The notes under the pieces were generated by a model. The model was not told where the DNA came from, ran no database searches, and worked only from the letters and a program-made list of their open reading frames with translations. Shown piece by piece: positions 45,127-55,432 of a stretch of DNA of 64,000 nt; the first letter of the stretch is position 1, and the number at the start of each line of letters is the position of its first letter. Source of the stretch: an uncultured Lachnospiraceae bacterium (GTDB lineage Bacteria > Bacillota > Clostridia > Lachnospirales > Lachnospiraceae). Both the position numbers and the translations under genes were made by a program. The stretch spans positions 1-64,000 of the forward strand of contig CATKXY010000007.1 of assembly GCA_949840915.1 (NCBI GenBank), in the 5' to 3' direction.

Positions 45127-46239
45127 TTAATTTAAAGGCTCCGTGACTGCAGGGTCTACCGCTTCATGTTCCACCGTATTGTAGCGAAGATCCAGAAATT
45201 GTGTACGGTTATTGCGGAACAGGGTATTCAGATCATCGGAGTAGCCGACTATGACCCAGGGGCAGGAGAGATGAAACCGCTGGAGCATCTCCTGGGCGGC
45301 GTTTTCGTCGGAAACGCCGATATTGAAGGCATCCTTGTAACCGTCGGCAAAAATCGTGACGCTGTAGGTAGTGCCTGTTTTGATACCATTGGTACGGTGG
45401 GTGGTAGTACTCTGATAGACCCACATGATCTTTTGGTTGGGGATGGCCCGGGGCTGCGTGCTGTTTACATCGAAGAAAGTAAAGAGCCTGCCGATCCGGA
45501 TCTGCCCTTTTTTGGCGTAGAATGCGGCTGTGTTGAAATCGGATTCCGCATAGGATTCCGGATATCCGGAAAGCTCTATATCATGACGCAGCGCCTTCAG
45601 GTAGCCGCCTTTTGAACCCTTGACAATACGCGAAACGCCCCATATAACCAATGCGGCCCCGCCAAGGAAGAGCAGTATGTACAGGATGTTCTGGGCGAGC
45701 TTGTTCGCATGTACGTCGATATAGTACGGAAGAGTCAGCTCCTCGATGTCTGTGTCGGTAAATCCGGCCTCTTTCCAGAATTCTTTGTAGTATTGGTACT
45801 CTTTGTCACCGAGCTTGCGGATCTTGCCGGAGAAGGTGAGGGGATTGGAGAGCAGACCGCTGTAGGTGCTCTCCGTCATGGTATCCATCTTGGAACCATA
45901 GCTTGAAGGTACCTTGACAGCCATATATTTATACTCCGTTTCCGCATCGTCCATAGCCCCGGTGTAGATAATATAGTAGTAAGCCGAGATAGTGACTTTG
46001 TTGGTCGAAGTGTTTTTGCTGCCGGATTCTATGAAACAGCCAAAGTTTTCCCACAGTTCTACCTCCACCAGCTGATTTTTGATCTCATCGGGGGCCAGTG
46101 TTGCGAAATCCACATAGCCTGTGGCGGCAAAAAAGGCGTTGCCCGCGTTAAAAAGCGCCAGAGCACCGCCTCCAATCAGCAGAATGACAGACAGAATCAG
46201 AGAAGACTTAAAAGAACTTTTCCGAAGTGTCTCAAACAT
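45127..46239 (-). CDS. hypothetical two-helix membrane protein (possibly DUF6709)
   Basis: 370 aa. A helix at about 14-35 and another near 190-212 bracket an extracytoplasmic domain of about 150 residues; a C-terminal cytoplasmic domain (about 225-370) contains repeated beta-rich motifs (GRLFTFFDVNSTQPRAIPN, KIMWVYQSTTTHRT). I believe it belongs to DUF6709, with low certainty. Upstream partner of the chemoreceptor gene, function unknown. Confidence 0.6.
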   Translation of the reverse strand: MFETLRKSSFKSSLILSVILLIGGGALALFNAGNAFFAATGYVDFATLAPDEIKNQLVEVELWENFGCFIESGSKNTSTNKVTISAYYYIIYTGAMDDAETEYKYMAVKVPSSYGSKMDTMTESTYSGLLSNPLTFSGKIRKLGDKEYQYYKEFWKEAGFTDTDIEELTLPYYIDVHANKLAQNILYILLFLGGAALVIWGVSRIVKGSKGGYLKALRHDIELSGYPESYAESDFNTAAFYAKKGQIRIGRLFTFFDVNSTQPRAIPNQKIMWVYQSTTTHRTNGIKTGTTYSVTIFADGYKDAFNIGVSDENAAQEMLQRFHLSCPWVIVGYSDDLNTLFRNNRTQFLDLRYNTVEHEAVDPAVTEPLN

Positions 46240-46380
46240 ATTTTTTCCTCCACTCTTAAGTAAGTATAGAACGTCCGCGATACATCCCTAAAACGTGTAA
46301 GTATCAATATTAGTCTACCCTAAATAACGGTTTTTTGCAATCTATTTCTATCGATAAATTGCACAGGAAATTTCTGGTTC

Positions 46381-46944
46381 TCAGGTGAGACCGGGCATAT
46401 GGCTGCAAAGCTCCGCCATCTCCTCCGCAGGGAGGGGAGAGGGGGATTTCAGCCAGGTCTCGATGACGCCCACATAGCCTGATACGATAAAGGAGTAATA
46501 GTATTCCCCCGGGGGATCCGCATCGGGGACAAGCCGCATGAGGCGTTCCTTCACCAGATTCTTCAGTCCGTTTACAAAGGCGGAATCGCCGTGGGGGCCG
46601 ATCATTACCCGGGAGAGATCATAGTGGCGCTCCAGAAAGGAGAACACCTCCGCCAGCACTGCTTTGTGGGTGGTGAGCTGTGCCTCCTTATCCAGATTCC
46701 TGTCCAGAATGTCATTGAATTCTACAAACAGTTCATCCTCTATCCGGTGCAGCATATCGTAGATATCCGTGTAATGCAGATAAAAAGTGCCTCTGTTGAT
46801 ATCTGCCAGATCCGCCAGTTCTTTCACGGAGATATCCTGTAGTTCTTTTTCTTCCATGAGCCGGATCAGGCTCTGCTGCAGAAGGCTTCTGGTCCTTCTC
46901 ACCCTGCGGTCGGATTTTCGGTCGTCAGTTTTCTTGTCGTCCAT
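46381..46944 (-). CDS. TetR-family regulator
   Basis: 187 aa. N-terminal HTH with ISVKELADLADINRGTFYLHYTDIYDML, typical of the TetR/DhaS-like group; C-terminal ligand-binding helices. Divergent from the MMPL-GLUG operon, 215 nt apart, so it most likely represses that operon in response to a compound exported or sensed by it. GGAGGAGA lies before the start. Confidence 0.88.
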   Translation of the reverse strand: MDDKKTDDRKSDRRVRRTRSLLQQSLIRLMEEKELQDISVKELADLADINRGTFYLHYTDIYDMLHRIEDELFVEFNDILDRNLDKEAQLTTHKAVLAEVFSFLERHYDLSRVMIGPHGDSAFVNGLKNLVKERLMRLVPDADPPGEYYYSFIVSGYVGVIETWLKSPSPLPAEEMAELCSHMPGLT

Positions 46945-47032
46945 GGTCTCCTCCTTTTCTAAACATTTTATAAATTATAGACAGTGTAAAGCCTGCCTGT
47001 CGAAAAAGGCACAAAGCGGTCAAAGCTGTTTA

Positions 47033-47060
47033 TTGCCTTTTTCATGCCATTGATTATAAT
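47033..47060 (+). promoter_or_regulatory. promoter of MMPL-GLUG operon
   Basis: TTGCCT at 47033-47038, 16-nt spacer, consensus TATAAT at 47055-47060, about 100 nt before the GTG start. The TetR operator could not be picked out with confidence. Confidence 0.45.
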
Positions 47061-47159
47061 GAGTGCATCAAGATAATTAACATAAGTCAATTATAGCACA
47101 TATGATGTATAAAATGCAACTGGTGCAAAACAGACTTGGAGATGAGGGAGGGATTTCCT

Positions 47160-49622
47160 GTGGAAGAGAAGGAAAAGAAGGAAGACTCGTTTATGATGAA
47201 ACTGTCCACTTTGATCGTGGATAAGAGAAAGGGCTTTTATCTGGTCTTCATCGTATTGATTCTGTTCAGCATTCTGTCTATGAACAAGGTGAAGGTCAAT
47301 AATGACCTGACCACCTATCTGCCCGGCACCACGGAGACCAGGCAGGGTATTGATCTGATGGATGAACAGTTTATCACTTATGGCACCGCCCGGGTGATGG
47401 TCTGCAGTATCACCTACGCGGAGGCGGAGGAGCTGGCGGCGGCACTGGAGGAGACGGAGGGAGTCAGCATGCTGGAGTTCGACGATTCTCCCGGGCATTA
47501 TCATGATATGGAGGCGCTGTTCGATATCACCTTTGCCTATGAGGCGGGGGAGCCTGAGGCGCAGGAGTGTCTGGACCGGGTGCTGGAGCTTTTGTCCGGA
47601 CGGGATACCTATTATTCCTCGGATATCGGTCAGGAGGAGCGGGATGCGGACGATTTAAGTGCGGATATGATCATCATTCTGGTTCTGGCCGGTGCGGTCA
47701 TTGTGGCGGTGCTGCTCTTTACCTCCACAACCTACGCCGAGATTCCGGTCTATCTGATGACCTTTATCGTGGCTGCTATCCTGAACAAGGGCACCAATTA
47801 CTGGTTTGGCACCATCAGCTTTGTCACCAATTCCATCGCGGTGGTGCTGCAGCTTGCGCTTGCACTGGACTATGCCATCATTCTGGCCCATCGTTTTATG
47901 GAGGAGCATGAGGACAAGGACGCCAGAGAGGCCGTGATCGCGGCTCTGAGCAAGGCGATTCCCGAGATATCCTCCAGTTCACTGACCACTGTGTCCGGTA
48001 TGGTGGCGCTGATGTTCATGCAGTTCCGCATCGGCTATGATATGGGGATCATTCTGGCCAAGGCTATCGTCCTGAGTCTTGTATCCGTATTCTTCCTGAT
48101 GCCCGGCCTGCTGCTCACCTTCTCCAGGGCTATCGACGGAACTCATCACAAGAGCTTTGTGCCCAGGATCACGGCTGTGGGTAAATTCTGCGTACATACC
48201 CGTTACATTGTGCCGCCCATATTGGTAGTATCCGTGGTTGCTGCGTGTATTCTCTCGGGTAAGGCTGAATATGTATACGATGTGAACACGCTGGATTCCA
48301 AGACGATGAGCGACAACAAGTTCTCCGTGAGCATGGTAAACCGGGAGTTTGGCGTGGTCAATACGCTGGCAGTGCTCCTGCCAAACGGTAATTATGAGAA
48401 GGAGGCTCAGGTGCTCCGCAGTCTTGAGCGTATGCCGGAGATCGATTCCTGTATGGGATTGTCCAATATCGAGGCCATGGACGGTTATATGTTGACGGAG
48501 GCGCTCTCGCCCAGAGAGTTTTCCGAACTCATTGATCTGGACGTGGAGGTGGCGGACCTGCTCTATGCGGCATATGCTGTGGACAACAGCAATTACGGGG
48601 CGCTGGTGGGAAATGTGTCGGAGTATAAAGTACCCTTGATCGATATGTTTCTTTTTATCTATAACCAGAAGGAGAGCGGAAATATCACCCTTGAGGATGA
48701 GCTGGAGGAGAAGCTGTCGGATGCCTATTCTCAGATCAGTATAGCCAGAGACCAGCTTCTGGGGGAGAATTACAGCCGTTTTGTGCTGCAGCTTGCCGTT
48801 CCGGTGGAGGGAGCGGAAACCTATGAAGCCTTGGAGAAGATCCGGTCTGCGGTTGCGGAGTATTATCCCGTGGAGGAGATTTATCTGGTGGGAAATTCTA
48901 CCAGCAACAGGGATCTGAGTGATTCCTTCAGCACGGACAATTCCATAATCACGGTGCTGACGGCGCTGTTTGTCATGATTATCCTTTTGTTCACCTTCCA
49001 GTCGGCGGGACTGCCGGTATTGTTGGTGTTGACGATTCAGGGCAGTATCTGGATCAATTTCTCACTGCCCTATCTGCAGAATGAGCCGGTGTATTTCCTG
49101 GGATATCTGGTGGTGTCGGCCATTCAGATGGGCGCCACCATCGACTATGCCATTGTCATTACAAGCCGCTATACGGATCTGAAGACCTATATGCCGATCA
49201 AGGATGCCATCGTGGAGACTCTGAATCAGGCGTTTCCCACGATCGTCACAAGCGGCTCCGTGCTGGTGGCTGCGGGTTTTATCATCAGCAATGTGTCCAC
49301 CAATGCGGTGGTGGCGGCCATCGGACTTGCGCTGGGCAGAGGAACCCTGACTTCCATTGCGCTGGTTCTGCTGGTTCTGCCCCAGACGCTTCTGGTGGGA
49401 GATATCATAATCGAGAAAACAGCCTTCACCATCAACACAAATCTGACAAAGCCTCTTCCGGCAAACGGCAGGATCCGCATGAACGGTCATGTGAGAGGCT
49501 ATGTGAACGGTGTGATTGACGGTGATTTCTCCGGAGTCATCGACGGTGAGATGGGAGCCGTGGTGCGGGCCAGAGATACGGTGGAGGATTTGAAGGAGGT
49601 GGCAGACAATGCAGCTATTTAA
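47160..49622 (+). CDS. MMPL/RND-family transporter
   Basis: 820 aa. Two repeats of one helix, large extracytoplasmic loop, five helices (first helix GFYLVFIVLILFSIL, second set from about residue 595), the RND/MMPL arrangement. ALALDYAIILAHRF and GATIDYAIVITSRYTD carry the conserved intramembrane Asp-Tyr pairs used for proton coupling. GTG 47160 follows GGGAGGG; the ATG at 47136 lacks a site. Overlaps the GLUG gene by 14 nt. May export a lipid or surface molecule. Confidence 0.9.
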   Translation: MEEKEKKEDSFMMKLSTLIVDKRKGFYLVFIVLILFSILSMNKVKVNNDLTTYLPGTTETRQGIDLMDEQFITYGTARVMVCSITYAEAEELAAALEETEGVSMLEFDDSPGHYHDMEALFDITFAYEAGEPEAQECLDRVLELLSGRDTYYSSDIGQEERDADDLSADMIIILVLAGAVIVAVLLFTSTTYAEIPVYLMTFIVAAILNKGTNYWFGTISFVTNSIAVVLQLALALDYAIILAHRFMEEHEDKDAREAVIAALSKAIPEISSSSLTTVSGMVALMFMQFRIGYDMGIILAKAIVLSLVSVFFLMPGLLLTFSRAIDGTHHKSFVPRITAVGKFCVHTRYIVPPILVVSVVAACILSGKAEYVYDVNTLDSKTMSDNKFSVSMVNREFGVVNTLAVLLPNGNYEKEAQVLRSLERMPEIDSCMGLSNIEAMDGYMLTEALSPREFSELIDLDVEVADLLYAAYAVDNSNYGALVGNVSEYKVPLIDMFLFIYNQKESGNITLEDELEEKLSDAYSQISIARDQLLGENYSRFVLQLAVPVEGAETYEALEKIRSAVAEYYPVEEIYLVGNSTSNRDLSDSFSTDNSIITVLTALFVMIILLFTFQSAGLPVLLVLTIQGSIWINFSLPYLQNEPVYFLGYLVVSAIQMGATIDYAIVITSRYTDLKTYMPIKDAIVETLNQAFPTIVTSGSVLVAAGFIISNVSTNAVVAAIGLALGRGTLTSIALVLLVLPQTLLVGDIIIEKTAFTINTNLTKPLPANGRIRMNGHVRGYVNGVIDGDFSGVIDGEMGAVVRARDTVEDLKEVADNAAI

Positions 49623-52600
49623 GAACACATCTGAAGGAAAGCGTATCATGAGATATCTGGCGTGGGTGCTTGGCGGAGTCCTGATCCTGCAGACGCCTGT
49701 CCCGGTGTCCGCCGCGCAGTCGTCTTCTACCTATGAGGAGTACCGGGCAGGCACGATGTCGGTAAAGGAGGCGGAGGGGTATACCGTGGTATCGGTATCC
49801 ACGGAGGAGGAGCTTGCCCGTCTGGCCGAGGACTGTCGTCTGGACAGCTGGTCGAGGGATAAACTGGTTCAGCTGGAGCAGGATATTGAACTGGATCGGT
49901 ACACGGAGCTGATGATTCCCGATTTCGGCGGAATATTTGAGGGAAACGGGCATAAGATCAGCAATCTGCATATTGAGAGCGCGGGTTCTGCGGCGGGATT
50001 GTTCCGTTATCTGCAGGAGGGCGCGTCAGTTCGCAATCTACATGTTCAAGGCAGGGTGGAGCCGGACGGCACCCGCAGCCGGGCAGGCGGTATCGTGGGC
50101 GTCAATTACGGTCTGATAAACGGCTGTACCTTCACGGGTCTGGTGAGCGGAGACAGTGAGGTGGGCGGCATCGCAGGCAGCAATATGGAGAGCGGCGAGA
50201 TCAGAAACTGTACCTCCGGCGCCGCGGTGCTGGGCAATCACTCCACAGGCGGCATCGCAGGCAGCAATCGGGGCGTCCTATCCAGATGCAAAAATACGGG
50301 AAATATCAATACCTTCAGTGAGGAGGTATTCTATGAGCTGGAGGATATCACGGTGGAGAGACTGGAGGATCTGGGCAGTACCTCCAATGTGACAGCACAC
50401 ACGGACACGGGAGGCATTGCAGGAATATCCTATGGAAAGCTGTATGCCTGTACCAATACGGGAACCGTGGGATATGTCCATGTGGGTTATAATGTGGGAG
50501 GCATCGCGGGCAGGCTCTCCCAGGGATATCTGTCTGACTGCCGCAATGAGGGGCATGTGCTGGGCAGAAAGGATGTGGGCGGTATCGCCGGTCAGATGGA
50601 GCCGTTTCTGGTGGTGGAGTACATGACCGATAAGCTGCAGGAGCTGGATGAGGAGATGGAGACCCTTTTTGATCTTTTGGATCACTCCGCAGAGAGTCTG
50701 GGCAGTTATGGGTCTCAGGCTGCGGATATCATGAAGAGCAGCACGGATCATCTGGATAAGGCTCATGATGCGGGCGGGCGTCTCGTGGATACGGCGGGGG
50801 AGGTATGGTATATCTACAATCAGGAGCTGCGCGGTATCGGCAGGGATATGCGCAGGCTCAACGATGAGATCAGGCCGGACGACGGTAAGGATGGAACGGG
50901 GGACGGAGCGGACAAAGAGATAGGCTCCATCGGGCACAATATTGAGAGTTATCTGGCGGCGCTGGGGAAATTCGGCGACAGTACGGGGAAGCATCTGCAG
51001 AAAATGGCGGATGCGGCAGATGCCGGGTCGGAAGACTTTTCCAGGGATATGAGTATTTTTGAGGAGGAGCTGAGCAGAACGGGTGACGATCTGGACCGGC
51101 TGGCGGAGGTCCTGGATCAGGGAGCGGACTCGGCGGATGCCAACGCGGATGCCATCTGCAGCCAGGCCCGGGTGATTCAGAGTCTGGTGTCGGGAATTCG
51201 GGACGATTTGTTTGCATATGAGGGACTGGTAGTGGAGGACGCTTCGGATGAGTCTGCCGGGGAGGCATCCGAGGTCCTGCCCTCGGATGAAGAGTCCAAA
51301 GAGGAACTGTATGCGGAAGAAAATTACGACACGGCCAGCTTTCGGAAGGGTAAGATAGAGGGCTGCCGCAATGAGGGCAGAGTGGAAGCGGATTCCACTG
51401 TGGGCGGCATTGTGGGACAGATTGCAATTGAATATGATATGGATCCCGAGGACGATCTGACTTACACCGGGGAGGAGAGTCTTCAGATTGAGCGCAAGGT
51501 GAAGGCAGTGGTCCGGGACAGCTTAAACCGCGGAGAGATCGTGGGAAAACGAAATTATGTGGGAGGCATTGCGGGCAAAGCGGATTTCGGAGTCATCATT
51601 TCCTGCGAGTCTTACGGAGACGTGAGCAGTACAGGGGGCAGCAAGGTGGGCGGTGTGGCCGGAGCATCCGGTTATGCGATCCGCAGCTGCTATTCCATGG
51701 GGAAGCTCTCCGGACAGAATCAGGTTGGCGGTATCGTGGGCAAAGGCTGTGATGTATTTTACAGCTATGCCTATAATCAGCTGGAGGCTGAGGGAGAGTG
51801 CTGCGGCTCCATCGCGGGCATCCTGGAGGATACCGGTACTCTTTACGGCAATTATTATGTGGAAAACAACCGGGGCGGTGTGGACGGCATCGGTTATCAG
51901 GGCGGAGCCACACCTTTAAGCTACGGGGAATTTTGCGCATCCCGGGGAATACCTCAGGCATTTACCGGATTTCATCTGTCCCTCAGGGCCGGGGGAGTAG
52001 AGCTGGCCGTTTTGGAGTGCGGGTACGGCGAGTCCGTTGATAAGGATATGATTCCTGATATTCCGGTGCGGGACGGCTGTTACGGTGTCTGGCCCGAGTT
52101 TGATTTTGACTGTGTCACCGACAATGCGGTCCTGGAGGCACAGTACGAGAGGTGGCTGGGTTCTCTTGCGGGAGAGGAGAGAGATGAGACGGGAAAAAGC
52201 CTGATCCTGGTGGAAGGGCAGTTCCTGCCGGGATCAAGACTGGAGACTGTGGAGCGAGAGAACGGTACAGAGATCGTGATCATGCAGCCCGGATTTGAAA
52301 AGGGCCGGATACTTTCGGAGTATGAGGACTACCGCCGGCCTGTGACAGTGCGTATTTTGTGTGAGGATGCGGACAATATCCGGGTGGAGGTGGAGAGAGA
52401 CGGCGCGTTCACCGAGGCTGACACAGAGGCGATAGGAGGATATGTGATTTTTGCCATGGAGGAGCCCGGCGTTTTCCGGGTGACAAAACAGGAAAATCGT
52501 GCTATGCTGACAGTAATACTTGCAGCGGCAGCGGCGCTGGTGTCTGCGGCGGTCCTGATCCGGACCGGCCGGTCTGTAAAAAGACGCCGGGCAGAGACCG

Positions 52601-52662
52601 CTGCAAAGAGCATGGCAGGCGAGGTAGAGAGCGGTGGAGGAGATACGGGCGGTTCTGTTTGA
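49609..52662 (+). CDS. GLUG-repeat surface protein with helical insert
   Basis: 1017 aa. Signal peptide (YLAWVLGGVLILQTPVPVSAAQ), then two blocks of GLUG-type repeats such as GGIVGVNYGLINGCTFTG (about 95-330 and 575-760). Between them lies a long alpha-helical, coiled-coil-like insert (about 335-560). A C-terminal helix (about 965-985) and basic tail anchor it in the membrane. The repeats form a right-handed beta structure common in adhesins. Translationally coupled to the MMPL gene, so the two probably act together at the surface. GAGGTGG precedes the start. Confidence 0.82.
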   Translation: MQLFKNTSEGKRIMRYLAWVLGGVLILQTPVPVSAAQSSSTYEEYRAGTMSVKEAEGYTVVSVSTEEELARLAEDCRLDSWSRDKLVQLEQDIELDRYTELMIPDFGGIFEGNGHKISNLHIESAGSAAGLFRYLQEGASVRNLHVQGRVEPDGTRSRAGGIVGVNYGLINGCTFTGLVSGDSEVGGIAGSNMESGEIRNCTSGAAVLGNHSTGGIAGSNRGVLSRCKNTGNINTFSEEVFYELEDITVERLEDLGSTSNVTAHTDTGGIAGISYGKLYACTNTGTVGYVHVGYNVGGIAGRLSQGYLSDCRNEGHVLGRKDVGGIAGQMEPFLVVEYMTDKLQELDEEMETLFDLLDHSAESLGSYGSQAADIMKSSTDHLDKAHDAGGRLVDTAGEVWYIYNQELRGIGRDMRRLNDEIRPDDGKDGTGDGADKEIGSIGHNIESYLAALGKFGDSTGKHLQKMADAADAGSEDFSRDMSIFEEELSRTGDDLDRLAEVLDQGADSADANADAICSQARVIQSLVSGIRDDLFAYEGLVVEDASDESAGEASEVLPSDEESKEELYAEENYDTASFRKGKIEGCRNEGRVEADSTVGGIVGQIAIEYDMDPEDDLTYTGEESLQIERKVKAVVRDSLNRGEIVGKRNYVGGIAGKADFGVIISCESYGDVSSTGGSKVGGVAGASGYAIRSCYSMGKLSGQNQVGGIVGKGCDVFYSYAYNQLEAEGECCGSIAGILEDTGTLYGNYYVENNRGGVDGIGYQGGATPLSYGEFCASRGIPQAFTGFHLSLRAGGVELAVLECGYGESVDKDMIPDIPVRDGCYGVWPEFDFDCVTDNAVLEAQYERWLGSLAGEERDETGKSLILVEGQFLPGSRLETVERENGTEIVIMQPGFEKGRILSEYEDYRRPVTVRILCEDADNIRVEVERDGAFTEADTEAIGGYVIFAMEEPGVFRVTKQENRAMLTVILAAAAALVSAAVLIRTGRSVKRRRAETAAKSMAGEVESGGGDTGGSV

Positions 52663-53284
52663 TATGGATGGTACTCTGATTGACACGGAGGGTTATTACC
52701 GGATTTTCTGGCCCCGGGCACTGGCGGAATTTGGCTTCCGGATGACGGATGAGCAGGCTCTGTCCATGCGTAGCCTGGGGAGGCCCTTTGCCCCCGGGAG
52801 ACTGCGGGAGTGGTTCGGTGAGGAGCTGGACTATGCCGCGGTGCGCGAAAAAAGAAAAGAACTGATGGAGAAGGCGCTTGCGCGCGACGGGATCAAGGTG
52901 AAGCCCGGCGCGGAGGCGCTTTTGGCCTATTTGCAGAAAAGAGGGATCATCACTGCGGTAGTCACCGCCACGGACAGGGAGCGGGCGCAGCGGTATCTGT
53001 CTCAGACCGGACTCGCTCCCTGTTTCGACAGGGTGGTCAGCGCCGTGGAAGTGCGGCAGGGGAAGCCTGCGCCGGATATTTATCTCTATGCCTGTGAGGA
53101 GCTGGGGGTAAAGCCTGAGGCCTGTGTGGCGGTGGAGGATTCTCCAAACGGCATCCTATCTGCCTGCCGGGCGGGATGCCGGGTGATCATGGTGCCGGAT
53201 CAGACAGAGCCGGACGAATCCCTCTCGGAATGTCTCTGGGCATGTGTGCGTGACCTGGCGGAAATTAAGGCGCTCATACCTTGA
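52634..53284 (+). CDS. HAD-family phosphatase, beta-phosphoglucomutase-like
   Basis: 216 aa. DMDGTLIDTEGYY holds the nucleophile Asp and acid/base Asp; VTATDRERAQ and KPAPDIYLYA, then VEDSPNGILSA complete motifs II-IV of cap-I HAD phosphatases. Substrate probably a sugar or nucleoside phosphate. GTG start 29 nt inside the GLUG gene, so it belongs to the MMPL operon by position. Confidence 0.88.
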   Translation: MEEIRAVLFDMDGTLIDTEGYYRIFWPRALAEFGFRMTDEQALSMRSLGRPFAPGRLREWFGEELDYAAVREKRKELMEKALARDGIKVKPGAEALLAYLQKRGIITAVVTATDRERAQRYLSQTGLAPCFDRVVSAVEVRQGKPAPDIYLYACEELGVKPEACVAVEDSPNGILSACRAGCRVIMVPDQTEPDESLSECLWACVRDLAEIKALIP

Positions 53285-53309
53285 TTTTTGAGCGGGTATG
53301 TGTTATTAT
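53281..53309 (+). promoter_or_regulatory. promoter of ptb-buk operon
   Basis: TTGATT at 53281-53286, 17-nt spacer, TATTAT at 53304-53309 with an extended TGT directly before it. It overlaps the HAD stop codon and lies 78 nt before ptb. Confidence 0.65.
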
Positions 53310-53386
53310 TTTAACGATTTGATGGCAATGATTACCGGGGGCGATTTTACCGGAATCATACAGCGGGAAAAGGAGAGGAAGAGAAG

Positions 53387-54313
53387 ATGGGACAGAAGTT
53401 TGATGCGATTGCGGAGAAGGTTCAGAAATGCAGCATGAAGAAGATCGCCGTGTCCGTGGCACAGGACAACGCAGTGCTGGAGGCTGTGAAAGCGGCGAAG
53501 GAGCGCGGTATCGCGGAGGCGGTGCTGGTGGGCGACGAGGAGAAAATCCGGGAGATTGCGGCTTCCATGGGAATGGATCTGACAGGTTATGAGATCATTG
53601 ACGAGCCGGATATGATCCAGGCCTCTCTGACGGCGGTGAAGCTGGCCCATGAGGGCAAAGCCGACATGTATATGAAGGGACTCATTGACAGCAAGAATTT
53701 CCTCAAGAGTGTGCTGGACAAGGAGGTGGGCCTGCGGACAGGGGGACCGCTGTCCCATGTGTGTGTGTTTGACATCCCCGGTATGGACAGACTGCTGTTT
53801 TTGACGGATGTGGCTTTTATGACCTATCCCACGCTGGAAGATAAGGTGAATATCATAAAAAATACGCTGCCTGTGTGCAGGGCCTGCGGTGTGGAGATGC
53901 CCAAGGTTGCGCCTCTTGCGGCGGTTGAGACAGTGAACCCCAAGATGCCTGTCACGGTGGAGGCCGCAGAGCTGACCCGCATGTGCGAGGCGGGTGAGCT
54001 TACGGGCTGTATCGTGGACGGCCCGCTGTCCATGGACATTGCCATAGACAGGGAGGCGGCAAAGCACAAGGGAGCTACCGACAGAAAGGTTCAGGGAGAC
54101 GCGGATATCCTGCTGTTTCCTGATATCCATGCGGGTAATCTGGTGTACAAGACGATCGTGCATCTGGTGGATGTGCAGAACGGCTGTATTCTCACAGGAA
54201 CCAAGGTGCCCGTGATCCTCACCAGCCGCTCCGACAGCTTTGAGACCAAGGTAAATTCCATCATTCTGGCCGCAGTGGTGGCGGAAGAGATGAAGAAAAA
54301 TCAGGAGGTATAA
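53387..54313 (+). CDS. ptb: phosphate butyryltransferase
   Basis: 308 aa. Converts butyryl-CoA and phosphate to butyryl-phosphate; same fold as phosphotransacetylase. Features: [45 protein letters not shown] and [15 protein letters not shown]. Followed 2 nt later by butyrate kinase, the usual pair. AGGAGAGGAAG precedes the start. A role for branched-chain acids is possible. Confidence 0.93.
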   Translation: MGQKFDAIAEKVQKCSMKKIAVSVAQDNAVLEAVKAAKERGIAEAVLVGDEEKIREIAASMGMDLTGYEIIDEPDMIQASLTAVKLAHEGKADMYMKGLIDSKNFLKSVLDKEVGLRTGGPLSHVCVFDIPGMDRLLFLTDVAFMTYPTLEDKVNIIKNTLPVCRACGVEMPKVAPLAAVETVNPKMPVTVEAAELTRMCEAGELTGCIVDGPLSMDIAIDREAAKHKGATDRKVQGDADILLFPDIHAGNLVYKTIVHLVDVQNGCILTGTKVPVILTSRSDSFETKVNSIILAAVVAEEMKKNQEV

Positions 54314-54315
54314 AA

Positions 54316-55383
54316 ATGGCTATCAAGAGTTTGATCATTAATCCCGGATCCACCTCCACCAAGATCGGTGTGTTTGAGGATGAGACCCTTTTGTTTGAGG
54401 AGACCTTGAGACATTCCACGGAGGAGATATCCGGTTTTGCGTCTATCGTAGACCAGAAGGATTTCCGCAAAAAGATCATAACGGATCTTCTTGCGTCAAA
54501 AGATTTTGATCTGAGATCGCTGAATGTGGTGGTGGGCCGCGGCGGTATGCTCAAGCCTATCCCCGGCGGAACCTATGCGGTGACTGACGCGCTGCTGGAA
54601 GATCTGAAGGTGGGCGTGCAGGGACAGCATGCCTCGAATCTGGGCGGTATTCTGGCGCGGGAGATCGGTGATTCCATCGGAGTGCCTTCCTATATTGTGG
54701 ATCCGGTGGTGGTGGATGAGCTGATGCCGGTGTCAAGACTCTCCGGTGTGCCGGAGCTTCCCCGCGTCAGCATTTTTCATGCCCTGAATCAGAAAGCGGT
54801 GGCAAAGCGTTACGCAAGGGAGATTGGCACGCCCTATGAGTCCCTGCGGCTGATTGTGGTACATATGGGAGGCGGTGTGTCCGTGGGCGCCCATGTGGGA
54901 GGTAAGGTTGTGGACGTGTTCAACGCGTTGGACGGCGACGGTGCGTTTTCGCCTGAGAGAGCCGGGGCGGTTCCCTGCGGCTCGCTGGTGAAATTGTGCT
55001 TTTCGGGTAAATATACAGAGCAGGAAATTTATTCAAAGCTGGTGGGCAAGGGAGGATTTAACGCTTATCTTGGCACCAATGACATGCGTGAAGTGACCCG
55101 GATGGCAAATGAGGGAAATGAGGAGGCGAAGCTGGCGAAGGCGGCTTTTCTGCATCAGGTGGCAAAGGACATCGGCTCCATGGCATGTGTGCTGAAGGGA
55201 GAAGTGGATCAGATCATCGTCACCGGAGGTATCGCCTACGGCGCCGATGTGATCGTATCTCTGCGGGAGAGTGCCGAGTGGATTGCTCCCTTTACGGTAT
55301 ATCCCGGCGAGGATGAGCTTCTGGCACTGGCACAGGGTGCGCTTCGTGTAATGAATGGCGAGGAGCAGGTCTGCAAATACTGA
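54316..55383 (+). CDS. buk: butyrate kinase
   Basis: 355 aa acetokinase-family enzyme making ATP and butyrate from butyryl-phosphate. [16 protein letters not shown] is the phosphate-binding opening, [16 protein letters not shown] the substrate region, [13 protein letters not shown] and [10 protein letters not shown] the nucleotide-binding loops. Coupled to ptb; AGGAGGT lies within the end of ptb. Confidence 0.95.
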   Translation: MAIKSLIINPGSTSTKIGVFEDETLLFEETLRHSTEEISGFASIVDQKDFRKKIITDLLASKDFDLRSLNVVVGRGGMLKPIPGGTYAVTDALLEDLKVGVQGQHASNLGGILAREIGDSIGVPSYIVDPVVVDELMPVSRLSGVPELPRVSIFHALNQKAVAKRYAREIGTPYESLRLIVVHMGGGVSVGAHVGGKVVDVFNALDGDGAFSPERAGAVPCGSLVKLCFSGKYTEQEIYSKLVGKGGFNAYLGTNDMREVTRMANEGNEEAKLAKAAFLHQVAKDIGSMACVLKGEVDQIIVTGGIAYGADVIVSLRESAEWIAPFTVYPGEDELLALAQGALRVMNGEEQVCKY

Positions 55384-55432
55384 CAGGGTGTAACCAATTA
55401 TCATAAATTTGAGGAGAACAGAGGGCGAGAAT

